Positions 46,625 to 58,854 of a stretch of 64,000 nucleotides of DNA are shown here, piece after piece. The DNA lies in assembly GCA_029959085.1 (NCBI GenBank), contig JARWIR010000016.1, forward strand, positions 10,089,441 to 10,153,440, in the 5' to 3' direction. Numbering within the stretch: position 1 is the first letter of the stretch; every line of letters starts with the position of its first letter. The stretch comes from Nemophila menziesii. Its lineage: Eukaryota; Streptophyta; Magnoliopsida; Boraginales; Hydrophyllaceae. The notes beneath the pieces were generated by a model. It saw only the letters and a program-made list of their open reading frames with translations, ran no database searches and had not been told where the DNA came from. The position numbers and the translations under genes are program-made.

Positions 46625-48190
46625 TAGAATTTTCTCTTCTTATATAATGTCTTTTATTCTACTTATATAGTCCCTCATTAATTTGAGTCTTTTTGTTTAT
46701 TCTAGTAAGTTTGATATAATTTGAATTGATTTGTTTGGACTGTGTGAACTTCTCTTAGTCGGTTCATACATTTGGAAAGATCGTTTATATAATTATGTAC
46801 TGTTTTGTGTTATTTAATTATAAAAAGTTAGACAATTTTGTTATGTAGGGCCGAGCATTTTAATACCCAAACCAAAAATCGAACCGATAATTTCTCAAAC
46901 CGATCTGAAAATTAGGGTCCAAAATAATGTTGGGCTTACCATTAAATATTTACCAACCAAATTTATTTAACAGGTTTGGGCTAGCCACTACCACCGGGTT
47001 GGGCCAGAAAAACCGAACATCAAAAAAGAAAAAAATACATATAGGTTGTAAATCACGTATTATTCATTTATCACTTCTTTCTTGTAAATTATTTTCTCTC
47101 TAACATCTCACCTTATCGCCGAAATCCTATCACTTGCGCTACTCTCTGTGCAACCATTTATGTCAAACAAATCATAATGAATGGATCTAATCTCACCTAT
47201 TATATTATTTAAACTTTTTACTCTTTGCTAGTTTGGTTATTAATTGGGATATTTGCTTTTTGTTTTGTTTGTGGTGTTATGTATATCGGCTCTTACAAAA
47301 TTGAGGATATATATTATCTTCTACCAAGGTAATACTAATATATTCTATTTTTCTTCTTTATTTAATATCTTTGTTCTCTTTTCACTGTTTTGTTGATTTA
47401 GGGTTTTGATTTTTTTTACATATCCATAGGAAAAATATTGTATGAGTTATATAAAATATCATCCATTGTGTTATTGTTAATAGGCTCATTAAGGCAACAC
47501 TTAATTTCTCTTTAGAACTCTCTGTATTATTGTTAATAGTTTCATTTTTAATTCTTCCAAGTTGTATATATAAAAATGATTCTAAATATATCATGCTAAT
47601 ATGAATAATGACTATTAACTATTGTTTATAATACCCTAGACAATGTCAAATATTTTTATATGAATTTGTTTCAAAATTATTTTATAAAATATTTCTTATC
47701 TATTCCTTAATAATTTCCTTGGGCTTAAGTTTAGTGGTTCCCTGAATGGTTTAGTTACCTTTAACTAGTAATACCTAGATTACTATAGCTCATTCATCGC
47801 ATATGGTAGTTATGAGACAATCATGAAGGTAATTTTCCATGTTTGCTTATTCTCTTGCATAATCCATCAGATGTTCATAACAATTATGTTGACTAATACA
47901 CCTTATACTATATTTTGAAGGAATGTATTGTAATTAGAAATCAGATTTGGGTACTCAAAGTTATATTCACAGAAAATGGTACTTGTAATGACATTCTCTC
48001 AAGAGAAAGGGTATATGTATACTATTATTTAATTATGTTGCAAAAATTGCCAGGAAGAGAAAATAAGAGAGAATGCATTAAATATTGAACAACTTTGTAC
48101 TTAGGGTTGGAGGTTAGTTCTTATGTTTCAAGATGTATACTTGGTTACTACATTCATGTAGGCATCATGGAGAGTCGCATGTTTAGTTGA
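46625..48190 (+). pseudogene. ASR unit 4: 3' flank only, plus duplicated linker copy 2
   Basis: 46628-46845 aligns with the ASR 3' untranslated and flanking region (TATGTCTTTTATTCTACTTATATAG, CATTTGGAAAGATCG), but no ASR coding exon precedes it. 46850-48130 aligns with 18840-20127, including the exon-like blocks ending YYLLPR (about 47327) and the final ENALNIEQL-type block (about 48095). The unit therefore lost its ASR gene at about 46625. Confidence 0.7.
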
Positions 48191-48194
48191 GATG

Positions 48195-49437
48195 AGATAT
48201 ATAGATTAGGTTTTGCTAGTATGCACTAATCCTTCTAATTCTATCTATAAATCTAGTTAATAAGGGAGAATATTAGCTCTTGGTATACTTAGTCAGGATT
48301 CTAAATTCCCATACCTTAGACCCTGAGAGCGACTAAGGGGGCTACGGCACAACCAAGACGAGGTCTCAAATAGGGTTATCAAGCGCTACCAAGGCCCTAA
48401 ACAGAACACTACAATCATTGGTGATATGGTGATTAAAACAAACCCTAATGACTATCTAGTTAGAATCATGTTTTTTCAGAACTAATATCGATACTAGACA
48501 TTATGTGGTGGTTCAATAGTTAAACACCCTGTCAAGGAGACCATCTAACTACTATTAAAACAATCCTAAAGTGATCAGTTCTAGGAAAGACAATAAATCA
48601 AAACACATTAACAAATATAAAGTAAGTAGCTAATATCAGATTAAAACATATAATTCCCAAAGAAACTTAGATAAAAGAATTAGAATTCATAGTTTATACA
48701 TGATGCAAAACCCAAGCTATGGGAAGTTTAGTTCAAACCTGATAGAAATAAACTAAAAGACATTACAAAAGACATCATCTTGCTCTCTACAATGACTAAG
48801 AATTAATTATAAGGTTTTGAACTAAGCAAGAATGATTTACAAGTGATATAAGGGTGTATTTATAGGTGTTTAGAAGACCTAATTCGTTTTCTTGAGGAAG
48901 AGATAAAATATTGGACTCCTAGCCCAACTCAAATTCGTATGGAAATAAAGATAAACACTGCTGGACCGTTTTGAGCATATCTTCTTCGTTATTGGTCGGA
49001 TTTTGCTCCATAAGATACCAAAAGAATCCTCACAGAATTATATTTGTCCCTATGAAAGGAAAATACCAAAATCGGCCTATTTCTTAGGTAAATAACCACT
49101 TCTTTAGGCGTGTACTACAGAATTCAGATTTAGGCAGCTTTTCCTTTTCCATCTTTTTAGCTTTTGTTTCTTATCTCCAATTACCATGCTAATCTCTTTC
49201 CATAAGTTGTAGTCTTTGACTTGGACTCTAATTAATCTCCATAATTATCTTTAAAACTTCACACTAAAATAAACAATTAAACCCAATATGCTCTAAAAAT
49301 AATAATTCAACAAATCAAGACTCAAAATAGGAAAGTGCACTATTACTCAAGAAAATCGACATTAATGACTTCTAAAACACTAAAAATGATGTCTCATCTT
49401 AACATAAATCTATCACAAATGAGGAGACATCACTAAT
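48195..49437 (-). mobile_element. Possible solo LTR or retroelement remnant
   Basis: The right end reads TGATGTCTC, about 35 bp, GAGGAGACATCA, like an LTR starting TGATGTCTCC on the minus strand, and the same signature occurs at 11981-12029. It replaces sequence present in unit 1 (about 33850-34455). No internal genes and no confirmed left end, so the class is uncertain. Confidence 0.4.
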
Positions 49438-49999
49438 TTTGACGAATGGGGGTAACCCCAAGGTAACCAAAGGTTAACCTAAATTAACACAAGGATAACT
49501 TTTTGCCCTACCTTTAACAATTTCTTGAACCAAGAGTTTATACCCTTGATTTATCCTAACCCCCAATCTATGTAAAACCGACACGTGCTCTCCCCGAGTT
49601 ATGTGTTAATAAACCTTACTTTTTATTTTAATGGATGCGATTTTTCAAAAAAGAGAGTAACGGTTAGGAGAGATAACCCCGTAATTTATTTGATCAAAAG
49701 AGTCTATATATGGAATTAACACTACAAAAAAAAGGTAATTGGTGACACTCGTTCAGTGACATTTCTAGAAAAATGTCACCTATAGTAAATTTCGCTACAT
49801 TTATTAAGTTGTACCCATAATTAGTGACACTTTTTGTATAAATGTCACCTGTAAGTGTCGCCTATGGTTGGCGGCATTTTTTTAGCTGTCAGCTCTAAGC
49901 CTTGGCGACATTTTATTTAGTTGTTACCTTTAAGTGTTTCCTATTGTTGGCGGCATTTTCTTAGCTGTCGCCTAATGCTTATGCAAAATTAATTAAGCC

Positions 50000-50065
50000 A
50001 AAGGAAATTCGAACCTGGTACCGATAGGTCACTAAGTTAGTCATCTTACCATCTCCACTATTAGG
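50000..50065 (-). other. tRNA-like fragment inside the CACTA element
   Basis: On the minus strand a D-arm-like GAGATGGTAAGATGAC is followed 25 nt later by GGTTCGAATTTCC, a good T-loop/B-box. I could not close a full acceptor stem, so this is a decayed tRNA gene or a tRNA-derived SINE head, not a functional tRNA call. Confidence 0.3.
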
Positions 50066-52146
50066 TAACTTTTGCCTAACATTGTATTTTTTATGTGTTG
50101 ATGCAAAACATTGTGCGTTTATTTGAATCAGGTGTTTGAAGATGATGTATGCTTATGCATTTTGGATACAAATCCATTGACCCATGGGTAAGGTATCATC
50201 ATCTATTGAAACACTCGTATCTTCTTTTCCCGTGATAGTTTGTGTTGTCTAAAACTAACATAAACCTTTTACTTTTCCAAGGCATTCACTTATCATACCA
50301 AAATCTCATTTTTCCTCTCTCGAAACAACTCCACCCTTAGTAAGTTCATCTTTCTTAACTTCCCCTGGTATTTTGGTTTTATGTATTAAAATGTAATTAC
50401 TTTTATGATTCGACCAGGATCCCCAAATTACTTTTCATTTTTGTTCAAAACTAGGCCACATTCTAGAAACAAAACACCCAAAAGAAAAAAAAAATTCCAT
50501 CTAACTCCAAATTATAAAACACTCAAAGGCTTTGCTGAAGATGTTTGGTATTTATTTTAACACCCTCTTGCTCAACTTTTCATCTTTATGTTGTGCCTTT
50601 ATCGATCTGTTGAATTTTATCTAAATGTACCTCTATCGGCTATGTGAATGTTTTTTTATCTAGGGTTTTCTTGATTTTGAATTTCTTATTTATCCCTCTT
50701 TTAATTTGTTGGTTCAGAATAATAATTTGTTTTTCTTGAATCTTAATTATCGATTTAGAGCACAGTAATTCTTAGAGTGGCTGCATAATATCTTTTCATT
50801 CAATTAAAATGAACTTCAAAATATGTTGCGGATTGTATTTTCTAAGCTAGTTATTTCAAAAGCTTTCATTTCTAATTGTTCATTGGTAAATTCTTGCAAT
50901 TCTTGAAAGAACACCCACCTTTGATAATACTATTTTTATGAATTGATACCCTATCAACTTAGTTTTTGTCTTGAAAACGTCTTGATTGATATTTATTTAG
51001 TTGATTTACTTGAAGACAAAGGATGTAACGTAGTGTGTAACTCATAGGAATCTGTAGGATTTGTATGTGTATTATCATTTTTAGGTGTGGCAAGTTAGAG
51101 AATACTTTTGTTAGCCACAACCACATTGTGTTCAAGCTGCATCTTATTCATGTCTTACAATTCTTTTCACTTTAATTGATTTTCTCTACATATACTAATA
51201 TTCATATAGGTCAATTGTAATTATCCTAAAATGCTTTACTTTTCCTTTGAACCTTTTCATAGCATATTGGATATAAGTTTGTTATAAAGATTGTGATATT
51301 ATGTATTGTACATTCTACCATTGTACTCTATTTGTATCGTTTCTGTAGGATCTTTTTGAGTCTTTATCCATAACTATATATTTCCTTTACCCTGCAATTC
51401 ATTCACTCATTCTCTATATATTTCCTTTATCTTGCTGCTGCAATTCATTCACTTTTTCTCTCTCTAGATATATATCAGATTTTAAATTAGAGGATTTATT
51501 GAAAATTGAGTTTAGGAGAAAGATAAAAATACTAAAAATAAATCACTGATTATTATGTTTATTGGATATTTGGGAATTATCTTTGTTTGAGGCAGCTTGA
51601 ACACTAAGAGCTCTAATATAACATGGAAAAATAAAATTTCTCTGCTGTACATTAGTACCTGATACTGTGCCATGGCTATGTAGAAATGAGTGTGTACCTT
51701 AAAGTTGTGTGTTCATTTTTATGAGGCCACTGAGGAACAAGAATCTGTAGTTCGATGATATTAATTCTCCATATACCTCCAAATTTTAGAATTTTCGACA
51801 TGATGAATTTTATTTTAGGTTCCATGTGGACTAAATATTATCTGCTCATGTTTATCTGAGATTGCACAAGAGACAAACATTCGATGATATATATGAAAGT
51901 GTGCTTGACGATTGTGTCCAACTTGTCAAAGCAAACTCAATCCAAGGTAAACATTTATAATTTTTTGTTTAATTTTTAACAACTTCATAGTCTGTACATT
52001 CACATAATATTAACATAGTATCATATTTGTAACAAAAAATAAACACCAGGGTTATTGTAGACTTTTTATCCATTTTACTAACGAACTGGGCTGTAATTTG
52101 TAGGGATGACAGTGTAACAAATGCATTAGTAGAAGCAGATATTTGT

Positions 52147-53704
52147 ATGGTAATTACAAATATAATGATGGATAAAAGTTGGTTGGATAAACCACGACAC
52201 ACTAATGAATATCTTAAAGGCGTGGACAATTTTCTTGATTATGCACTTGACCGTGTTGGTACATCTTTCAGACAGATGAAATGCCCATGTTATAAGTGTG
52301 ACAATAGATATTGGATGAAACACAATGATGTGCGATCACATTTAATTGTTAATGGATGGACCAAAGGATATGATTTGTGGCATTTTCACGGAGAAGAGTA
52401 TGGAGAAGATGTGCAACCTCCCACAGATTCTGTACCACCACTAAGTAATTCCCTTGAAGAGAATCGTAAAATAAACAACTTAGTGAAAGATGCACTTGAA
52501 ATTCATGATATATCAAACTCATTTATGGATGAAGATGTATATGAAAATAGTGAGACCGATGGAAGTAGGGATGATGAAAGTGAGGATCCCCTGATATTTA
52601 CATGGAAGATGATCCTAACAAAGAAGATAATCCCAGATTCTCTGAGTTCATAGAAAAAAATAACCAAGAGCTTTATCGAGGATCTAAATCAACCATTTTA
52701 TCATTTAGGATTCAACTCATGCACATTAAATCGTATAACAAATTAACAGTATCTTTCGTCACAATGCTTCTTGATTTCTTGAATACTCAATTTCCAGATG
52801 CAAAAATTCCTCGTACATTATACAAAGCAAAGAAGATGACAAACGTATCGGCTTTGGGGTACGAGAAGATTGATGCGTGCCAAAACAACTGTATGTTGTA
52901 TAGGGGTAGTAGGGCGACACAAACGTCTTGTCATATTTGTGAAGCTCCGCGTTGGCAAGATGTCAAAACTGCAAATGGTGGAAAACGTAGCAAGAATAAG
53001 ATTCCATTTAAAGTTATGAGATATTTTCCTTTGATCCCGAAGTTACAGATATTATATATGTCTCCAAAAACGTCTTCAGATATGATATGGCATGATAAAG
53101 GACGCACAAAAGATGGACTTCTAAGACATCCAGCCGATACACTTGCGTGGAAGAGTTTTGATGAAAAATATCCTGATTTTGCCATGGAACCTCGGAATGT
53201 CAGGCTTGGATTGTCAGCTGATGGAGTTAATCCATTTGGATTGAGACATGCGTATAGTATATGGCGTGTGGTTCTTACGTGCTTAAATTTAGCCCCATGG
53301 AAATGCATGAAGCAATCTTCCCTTATATTGTCTTCAATTATTCTGGGAAAAGAGTCGCCAGGAGATAAGATAGATATATTTCTACAACCATTTATAGATG
53401 AATCACTACAATTGTGGGAAGGTGTTCGAACATATGATGCAACAAAAAAAGAATTTTTCATGATGAGGGGATGATAATGTGGACAAACAACGATAACCGT
53501 CTTTAGGTATTTTAAGAGATTAAAGCACTAAAGAAGAAAAGGCATGTCCTAGTTGTGCAGATTTGACTGAATCAAAATGGTTGTATAATAGGAGCAAACA
53601 TTGTTACTTAGGGCATCGTCGATGGTTAGACGAATCACACCCGTTTCGTAAAAAAAACATCTTTTTGATGGGACTAAGGAACGAAAAACGGCACCAAAGA
53701 CATT
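52147..53704 (+). pseudogene. TNP2-like transposase remnant (second CACTA lineage)
   Basis: The N-terminal Transpos_assoc domain is clear: MDKSWLDKPRHTNEYLKG, then CPCYKCDNRYW and VRSHLIVNGWTKGYDLW. After a shift at about 52600 the frame continues with Transposase_21 sequence (MPRNV-type region AMEPRNVRLGLSADGVNPFG, ILGKESPGDKIDIFLQPFIDE, LQLWEGVRTYDA). A third segment (53540-53700, ACPSCADLTES then YLGHRRWLDESHPFRK) follows a stop at about 53474. The protein then ends at the element's truncated 3' edge, lacking the second half of the catalytic domain. Confidence 0.88.
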
Positions 53705-54132
53705 GTCCAACGTATAATGGTCCAAACAACCGCCAATAAAAAATTGAAGGGCTCCCAGTGTATAGACAATTAACATGTTTATATACAAAAAAATCCATTA
53801 CGTTTGAAATATAGTCATATATGAGTGGATCAGTTTTTCTATTTTCCGTTTGAAAGTGAACGACTCGATCAACTGAACCAAAAAAAAAAAAAATTTAAGT
53901 TAATTATGTAACAAAACAGGTGTTTAAAACATATATAAGGGTAAGGGTAAAGGTAAATTTTACCCATGTATATATATGACTGGATCTACGGGATGTTCTA
54001 ATTTCTTAATTAATTCATCAGGAAAGCGAATATCCCTCTCATGACATGACATTAAAAAACACCTCGTTCAGAACACTACTAATGTCTAATGGCTTCCACG
54101 ATTGCTCAAAGACTGTTTCAAAACTTCTCTCT

Positions 54133-54138
54133 TATAAA
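54133..54138 (+). promoter_or_regulatory. TATA box of ASR3
   Basis: TATAAA, 86 bp upstream of the ATG counted from its first base, in the promoter block shared by the three ASR copies. Confidence 0.65.
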
Positions 54139-54218
54139 TTGATCTACATATAGAGCTGATAATTGTATTCAAAATAACCAATTAAACACCTTCTCAATTC
54201 TGTATAGCACGTAACATT

Positions 54219-54655
54219 ATGGCTGAAGAGAAAAAACATCATTTCTTCCACCACAAGGATGAGGCAGATCAGGAACCAGAAACACATGACTACGAGAAAG
54301 AAAAGAAGCACCACAAACATCTTGAACAAATTGGAAAGTTGGGAGTTGTAGCTGCTGGTGCCTATGCCATCGTAAATATTGTTTTCCCTTTTAAATGTAC
54401 TATATTAATTACAAACTGTGTGGCACACACGAAAGTATTCGTCATTATTATCATTTATATATTTATATTTTAGTTGTTTTGATTGATTTATAGCACGAGA
54501 AAAGCAAGGCAAAGAAGGATCCAGAGAATAGCCATTCGCACAAGAAAAAAGAAGAGCTTGCAGCAGGATTAGCAGTTGGAGCGGGTGTGTTCGCATTCCA
54601 TGAACATCATGAGAAAAAAGATTCCAAAAAGAAACATGAAGAAAGCCAGAAGTAA
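54219..54655 (+). CDS. ASR: ASR (ABA/WDS-induced) protein, copy 3
   Basis: Exons 54219-54371 and 54494-54655 give 104 residues. It is nearly identical to copy 1: the visible differences are Glu for Asp in THDYEKEKK and Ser for Ala in [11 protein letters not shown], and part of the intron is also conserved, so copies 1 and 3 are the most recent pair. The ABA/WDS core and His clusters are intact. It is followed 330 bp later by the end of a convergent EC1 gene. Upstream sequence matches unit 1 back to about 12.9 kb once the CACTA insertion is removed. Confidence 0.9.
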
Positions 54656-54985
54656 ATAATGAGCCACTTCTAATATTATGTCTTTTATTCTACTTATATA
54701 GTACCTCATTTATTTGAGCCTTTTCTTTTATGCTTGTAAGTTTGGTTTGATTTGATTTGGTTGGATTGTGTGAACTTGGTCAGTTCATACATTTGGAAAG
54801 ATCGTTTATATATTAACTATGTAATGTTTTGTGTTATTTAATTAAAAAAAAGTGAGACAATTCGGTTAATAAACACGACTTTTATTTTATCGTTAAATTT
54901 TTATTATTATTAGGAGAACAATTCATATATAACTGGGTTCATACTTGATCATATAACAATCCCAATAATGACGTGGCACCGACGG

Positions 54986-55372
54986 TTAAGTTCTGAATCG
55001 ACTGAAAAGGCCTGGTGCTGATTGAGGCGACGATGATGAACCACAATAACCGCTAAGAATATCACCTTCTTCAGCTGTATAACCCAATGAAGTAAGCATA
55101 CTTGGCCAACAATGGTGTGTTATAATACGAATAGCTTTACAACAATCCATTCCCAAATAAGATTCACCATTGATGAAGAAAAGAATGATCTCATTTGTGC
55201 ATGACTTTAACTCCATTAATGCATTCCAACACTCCATCATTCCACCACCTTCACCTTCAAGCCTAGCAGCGATGTTGTCCCCTGGATTGATTTTCCTAAC
55301 ATCAATGGCTGCCATCACTGTTAAAATAAGCCATGAAACTGTTAACACCAAAGAAATCTTCATAGCAGCCAT
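54986..55372 (-). CDS. EC1: Egg-cell-secreted protein EC1-like (unit 3)
   Basis: Single exon, 128 residues, with a signal peptide (MKISLVLTVSWLILTVMA) and a six-cysteine prolamin-like domain identical in sequence to the unit 2 gene from ECWNAL to SAPG. It differs in the signal peptide, in a linker four residues shorter (EGEGGG against EGDGEGEGGG) and at two C-terminal positions. Full conservation of the mature domain against change in the linker suggests purifying selection or recent gene conversion. The expected role is secretion from the egg cell at fertilisation to activate sperm. Confidence 0.9.
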   Translation of the reverse strand: MAAMKISLVLTVSWLILTVMAAIDVRKINPGDNIAARLEGEGGGMMECWNALMELKSCTNEIILFFINGESYLGMDCCKAIRIITHHCWPSMLTSLGYTAEEGDILSGYCGSSSSPQSAPGLFSRFRT

Positions 55373-55451
55373 GGAAATTAAATAAAATTGCTTAGATTCA
55401 AATCAATATTATGTAGTGTAAAAGTAGTAGTTGGTGAATTACGAGAAGGCC

Positions 55452-55457
55452 TTTATA
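55452..55457 (-). promoter_or_regulatory. TATA box of EC1 (unit 3)
   Basis: CTATATAAAGG on the minus strand at the same distance from the ATG as in unit 2; about 250 bp further upstream is also conserved between the two. Confidence 0.7.
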
Positions 55458-55759
55458 TAGGAATTGATGACTACTAGGAATTACTACATAGCTATAATTA
55501 GATGGCAAGCCAAGAGATTATAACTGCTTTCTTAATTTCTTCTGTAATTTATGTGAATAAATGATTAAAGGAAGATGAAACATGGCCATAATATAAGAGA
55601 CATATGGTCTACCTTTCTCTCGTCATATATATAAAAAAAATTCGACGTTGAGAAGACTGAGTAAGGTTTTATTTTGAGTTGTAGTGTCAAACAATTAAGT
55701 ACTATTTCAATTAAGGAAGCAACTCTCAAATCATAGATTGTAAACTTTTTACCCTTAGG

Positions 55760-56511
55760 ATCATTATAATTAGGGTTGGATAGAGAAGGCTAAATACAAA
55801 GTCCGGATCCAACCCGAAACACAACCTGAGAGTATAAAGACTTAATCCCGAAGAGGTAAAAATATAATCTTTGATTTTACTATGTAGAAATAAAATCCAA
55901 AAATATTAGCAGATTCAATTAAAAAAACTCATCTTTTTTATATTGTCCGAATTAAAAAAATATTATCCATTCAAGATAAAATTAATCGTTTTTGGCTTTT
56001 TGGTAAAAGTTACTCAATGATTTACCAAGACCATATGCATTTATGAATCCAAGTACCATATATATATCAACAGATTATCCAAATCTTGAACTTGTGGTAA
56101 ATTCCACCCATGTTCTCTCCTAATTATGATAATCTAGGACAAAAGTTTAGAATTTCTAGTGATAATAAAACATCAAAGGCCTCCCGTTGAAAACAAATAC
56201 GGAAATAAGTATATGAAGAGTCTCTTCCTAATTCATTGGCCTCTTGCATGAGAGGCTGAGAGCACTGGGACACAAAGATGGCCCAGATTTATTTCTTTAT
56301 TGGTCTTTTAAAACAGCCCAATTAAACACAAGACAAGTCCAAAACAAGTTCAAGTATCCAAACATCCAGTTCTGTATTTAATAACCTCATTTTGACAAAC
56401 AAAAATAAAACTTAGCCTCTTCTTAAGTGGTGTTAAGAAATAGATTTAAACTTCCGAACTATATCTATTATAAAACAGTTTTTTTCTTTTTAAATGGTTT
56501 GAGTCTTCTAC
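55760..56511. other. Gene-free interval before LINE2
   Basis: No coding region or structured repeat recognised beyond general AT-richness; similarity to the unit 2 EC1 flank fades out at about 55740. Confidence 0.5.
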
Positions 56512-56623
56512 AAAAGAAATAATCCTTTTACGGTATCTTTGAAAAAAGAAATTAAAATTTTACTTTGAAAAAGAATTGGTCAAAAACGCTCCACAAAAAA
56601 AGGAAACAAAAAAGCTATCTGTT

Positions 56624-58813
56624 ATGTCTTTGCCAGCGCCGCCGCAGCTGGTGGGTGAAAGGCCTCCGCCAGAACATCCGCCAGAGCAAGCTGCCATCAC
56701 TGAGAATACATCAACACAACAACAAACTGAATCACTGAACCAAAATGAAGATCACACGATGGAAGAGTTCCCAACTCTTACTACTGCGATAATGGACTCA
56801 AGAGGGAACAAAAGACAGCGTGCAACTGCAGAATCGCCTTTGGAAACCATAATGAACACGACTGTCTCTGGAGGTATTGCTGATGGACAAAACCAGGCCG
56901 TCATTGCTCCTGGAATTCCGAGCTCTTCACTCCATGGTACTCAAGCTAACCATCCCACCAATGCCCCTGCAATTCCGAGCTCCTTCCCACAAGGTAATCA
57001 AGCTAATTCATTCATTAGGCCAGTGTTAAATGGTTGGAAAGGAACCGTTACGGGAAATAATTTAGTAATTCCGATCATTGAGGACCCTGATGAGAAAAGA
57101 ATGAGAAATCCAATAGGTGATGACGAATTTCTAGAAATAGAGGACTTAATAGAAGATGATACGGAAGTAACTTGTGACTCAATACCAACCGTTATTCGTA
57201 CTAGGGATGAAATACAAGAAGGTATTCGTCTCTGGCGAAACACGGCTGTTATTAGGCTTCTTGGAAAGGAAGTAGGATTTACTTACCTATCATCAAAGTT
57301 AAGACAGATTTGGAACCCCGTAGGGCAATTAGAACTAGTGGATGTTGGTCACGGGTACTACATGGTAAAATTCAATGAAAGGGAAGACTATAATTTTGCT
57401 TTATCGGGTGGTCCATGGATGATCCTAGACCATTATCTAATAGTGCGGGAATGGACGCCTAGTTTTAACGCGGTCACGAATTCGATAACAACAACCACGG
57501 CTTGGGTTAGGATTTCAAATGTAGGGATGCACAACTACACAGCCCGCATCTTGAGGAAAATAGGAAACAAACTTGGTCGAACAGTTAAGATAGATCCAAT
57601 GACCAAGGGTAGACTTAGGGGAAACTACGCGAGATTAGCAATCGAATTAGACCTGAAGAAATCGCTGGTGTCTGAGGTAAGAATTGGAACGGAAATTTGT
57701 AAGGTAGAATATGAGGGCTTGCACTTAATATGTTTCGAGTGTGGTAAATTTGGGCATAGAAAAGAGAGTTGTCCGCCGAATGGGCCGATAAGAATGGAGG
57801 AAGATGAAAATAGGGTGGAAGGACATGAGGTACTTTCGAAAAATAGGATAGAACCTCCTAATCCCAAAGAAAAGTACGGTGAGTGGATGACCGTTAAGCG
57901 AGGGAATAGGGGTAACTCTAAAGGATACGGGAATATTTCGGCAAAACCGGTATTTCAAGCTAACTTGGGAACGCGATTTGAGGCTCTTCGAGTAGAGGAA
58001 TCTAACGTGGAATCGAGGAGACCTTCAAGTGGGGTACAAAACAAGGGTCAAAATTGGGGATCGAAAGCACAAAACAGTAAAGGCAAGAATGTTTCGTGGG
58101 TCGCTTCGAGTAGTAAAAATTGAGGGGGAGCAAAAGGACACAATGTTATAGCCACTCCAAATTTTGAGCAAAGAAGGAAATTGAATGACGAAGTGGTAGT
58201 TTTTGATTTTGCGTCAAAAGAAGCGACGCGGGAGGAAGTTATTGTGCCAAGACGAAGAAAGAATAATAATAATACCAAGGGCGCGAAAAATAAATCTGTT
58301 GTTGAGCAAGGGAGTTTAATTGGGGCATCAGTTGGTGGAAATATGGGGCTGGAAGAAGATGCACTTGTAGAGGTGGAAATAGGAGTTAATAAAGGAAATG
58401 CTAGGGACCTAATTGCTGATTCCGAGAAAACAATTAATATCATAAAGGACCTGTATGCTGAAGCTGAGAAAACTGCTGTAATTTCCGAGACAGCAGCTGT
58501 GTCTTCCGTGATAGCAGCAGTGAATACCGAAACAGAAGCTGATCAGTCAAACCACGAGCTGGGAGCTAATGCCGTGCTGCTGCAGTGTCCAACCGAGGAA
58601 GCTATACAGCCCCCATGGCGACAGAAAACCCAGCAAATACCTCCTGGAATCAACCATTCCGACCCGGTTTGGGAGATTGGTGACGAGGAGGATGAACACA
58701 ATGCCATGTGGCTTGATAGTCAAGTTGCCGAATCGGAATCGAAGACTATGCCGCATCAAGAGCAATCAAATGAACGAAGGGACGAGGATGTAGCGATGGA
58801 AGCTCGCACATGA
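56624..58813 (+). pseudogene. LINE ORF1: DUF4283 and CCHC zinc knuckle protein
   Basis: The first ATG of the frame (MSLPAPPQL) is followed by a low-complexity N-terminus, a DUF4283 domain (VIRLLGKEVGFTYLSSKLRQ, GHGYYMVKFNEREDY, GGPWMILDHYLIVREW), and a zinc knuckle CFECGKFGHRKESC at 57736-57777. This is the nucleic-acid-binding partner protein of plant L1-type LINEs. TGA at 58121-58123 cuts the frame, which continues in phase as a Glu/Ala-rich tail to 58813. The pre-stop part (about 500 residues) holds all recognised domains. Confidence 0.85.
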
Positions 58814-58854
58814 TGTGCCAAGAGGTATTCCCTAAATTCTTCCGTTTTTATTTA

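Larger units (their letters stand above)
49720..53704 (+). mobile_element. 3'-truncated CACTA element (second lineage)
   Basis: It begins CACTACAAAAAAAAGG at 49720 in the middle of GGAATTAA / GTCCAAC, which is uninterrupted in unit 1 (12934-12950). The far edge resumes the same host sequence at 53705. The left 250 bp has GTGACATTT / AATGTCACC and GGCGACATTTT motifs in both orientations. A TNP2 remnant lies at 52147-53704. No right-hand GTAGTG end remains and no 3 bp duplication, so the 3' end was deleted to the insertion point. The TNP2 is clearly distinct from that of CACTA1. Confidence 0.8.

Noticed and set aside
52931..53461. Minus-strand open frame of 176 codons
   Set aside because: Shadow of the TNP2 frame on the plus strand, which carries the conserved transposase motifs.
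58048..58443. Minus-strand open frame of 131 codons
   Set aside because: Antisense shadow of LINE ORF1.
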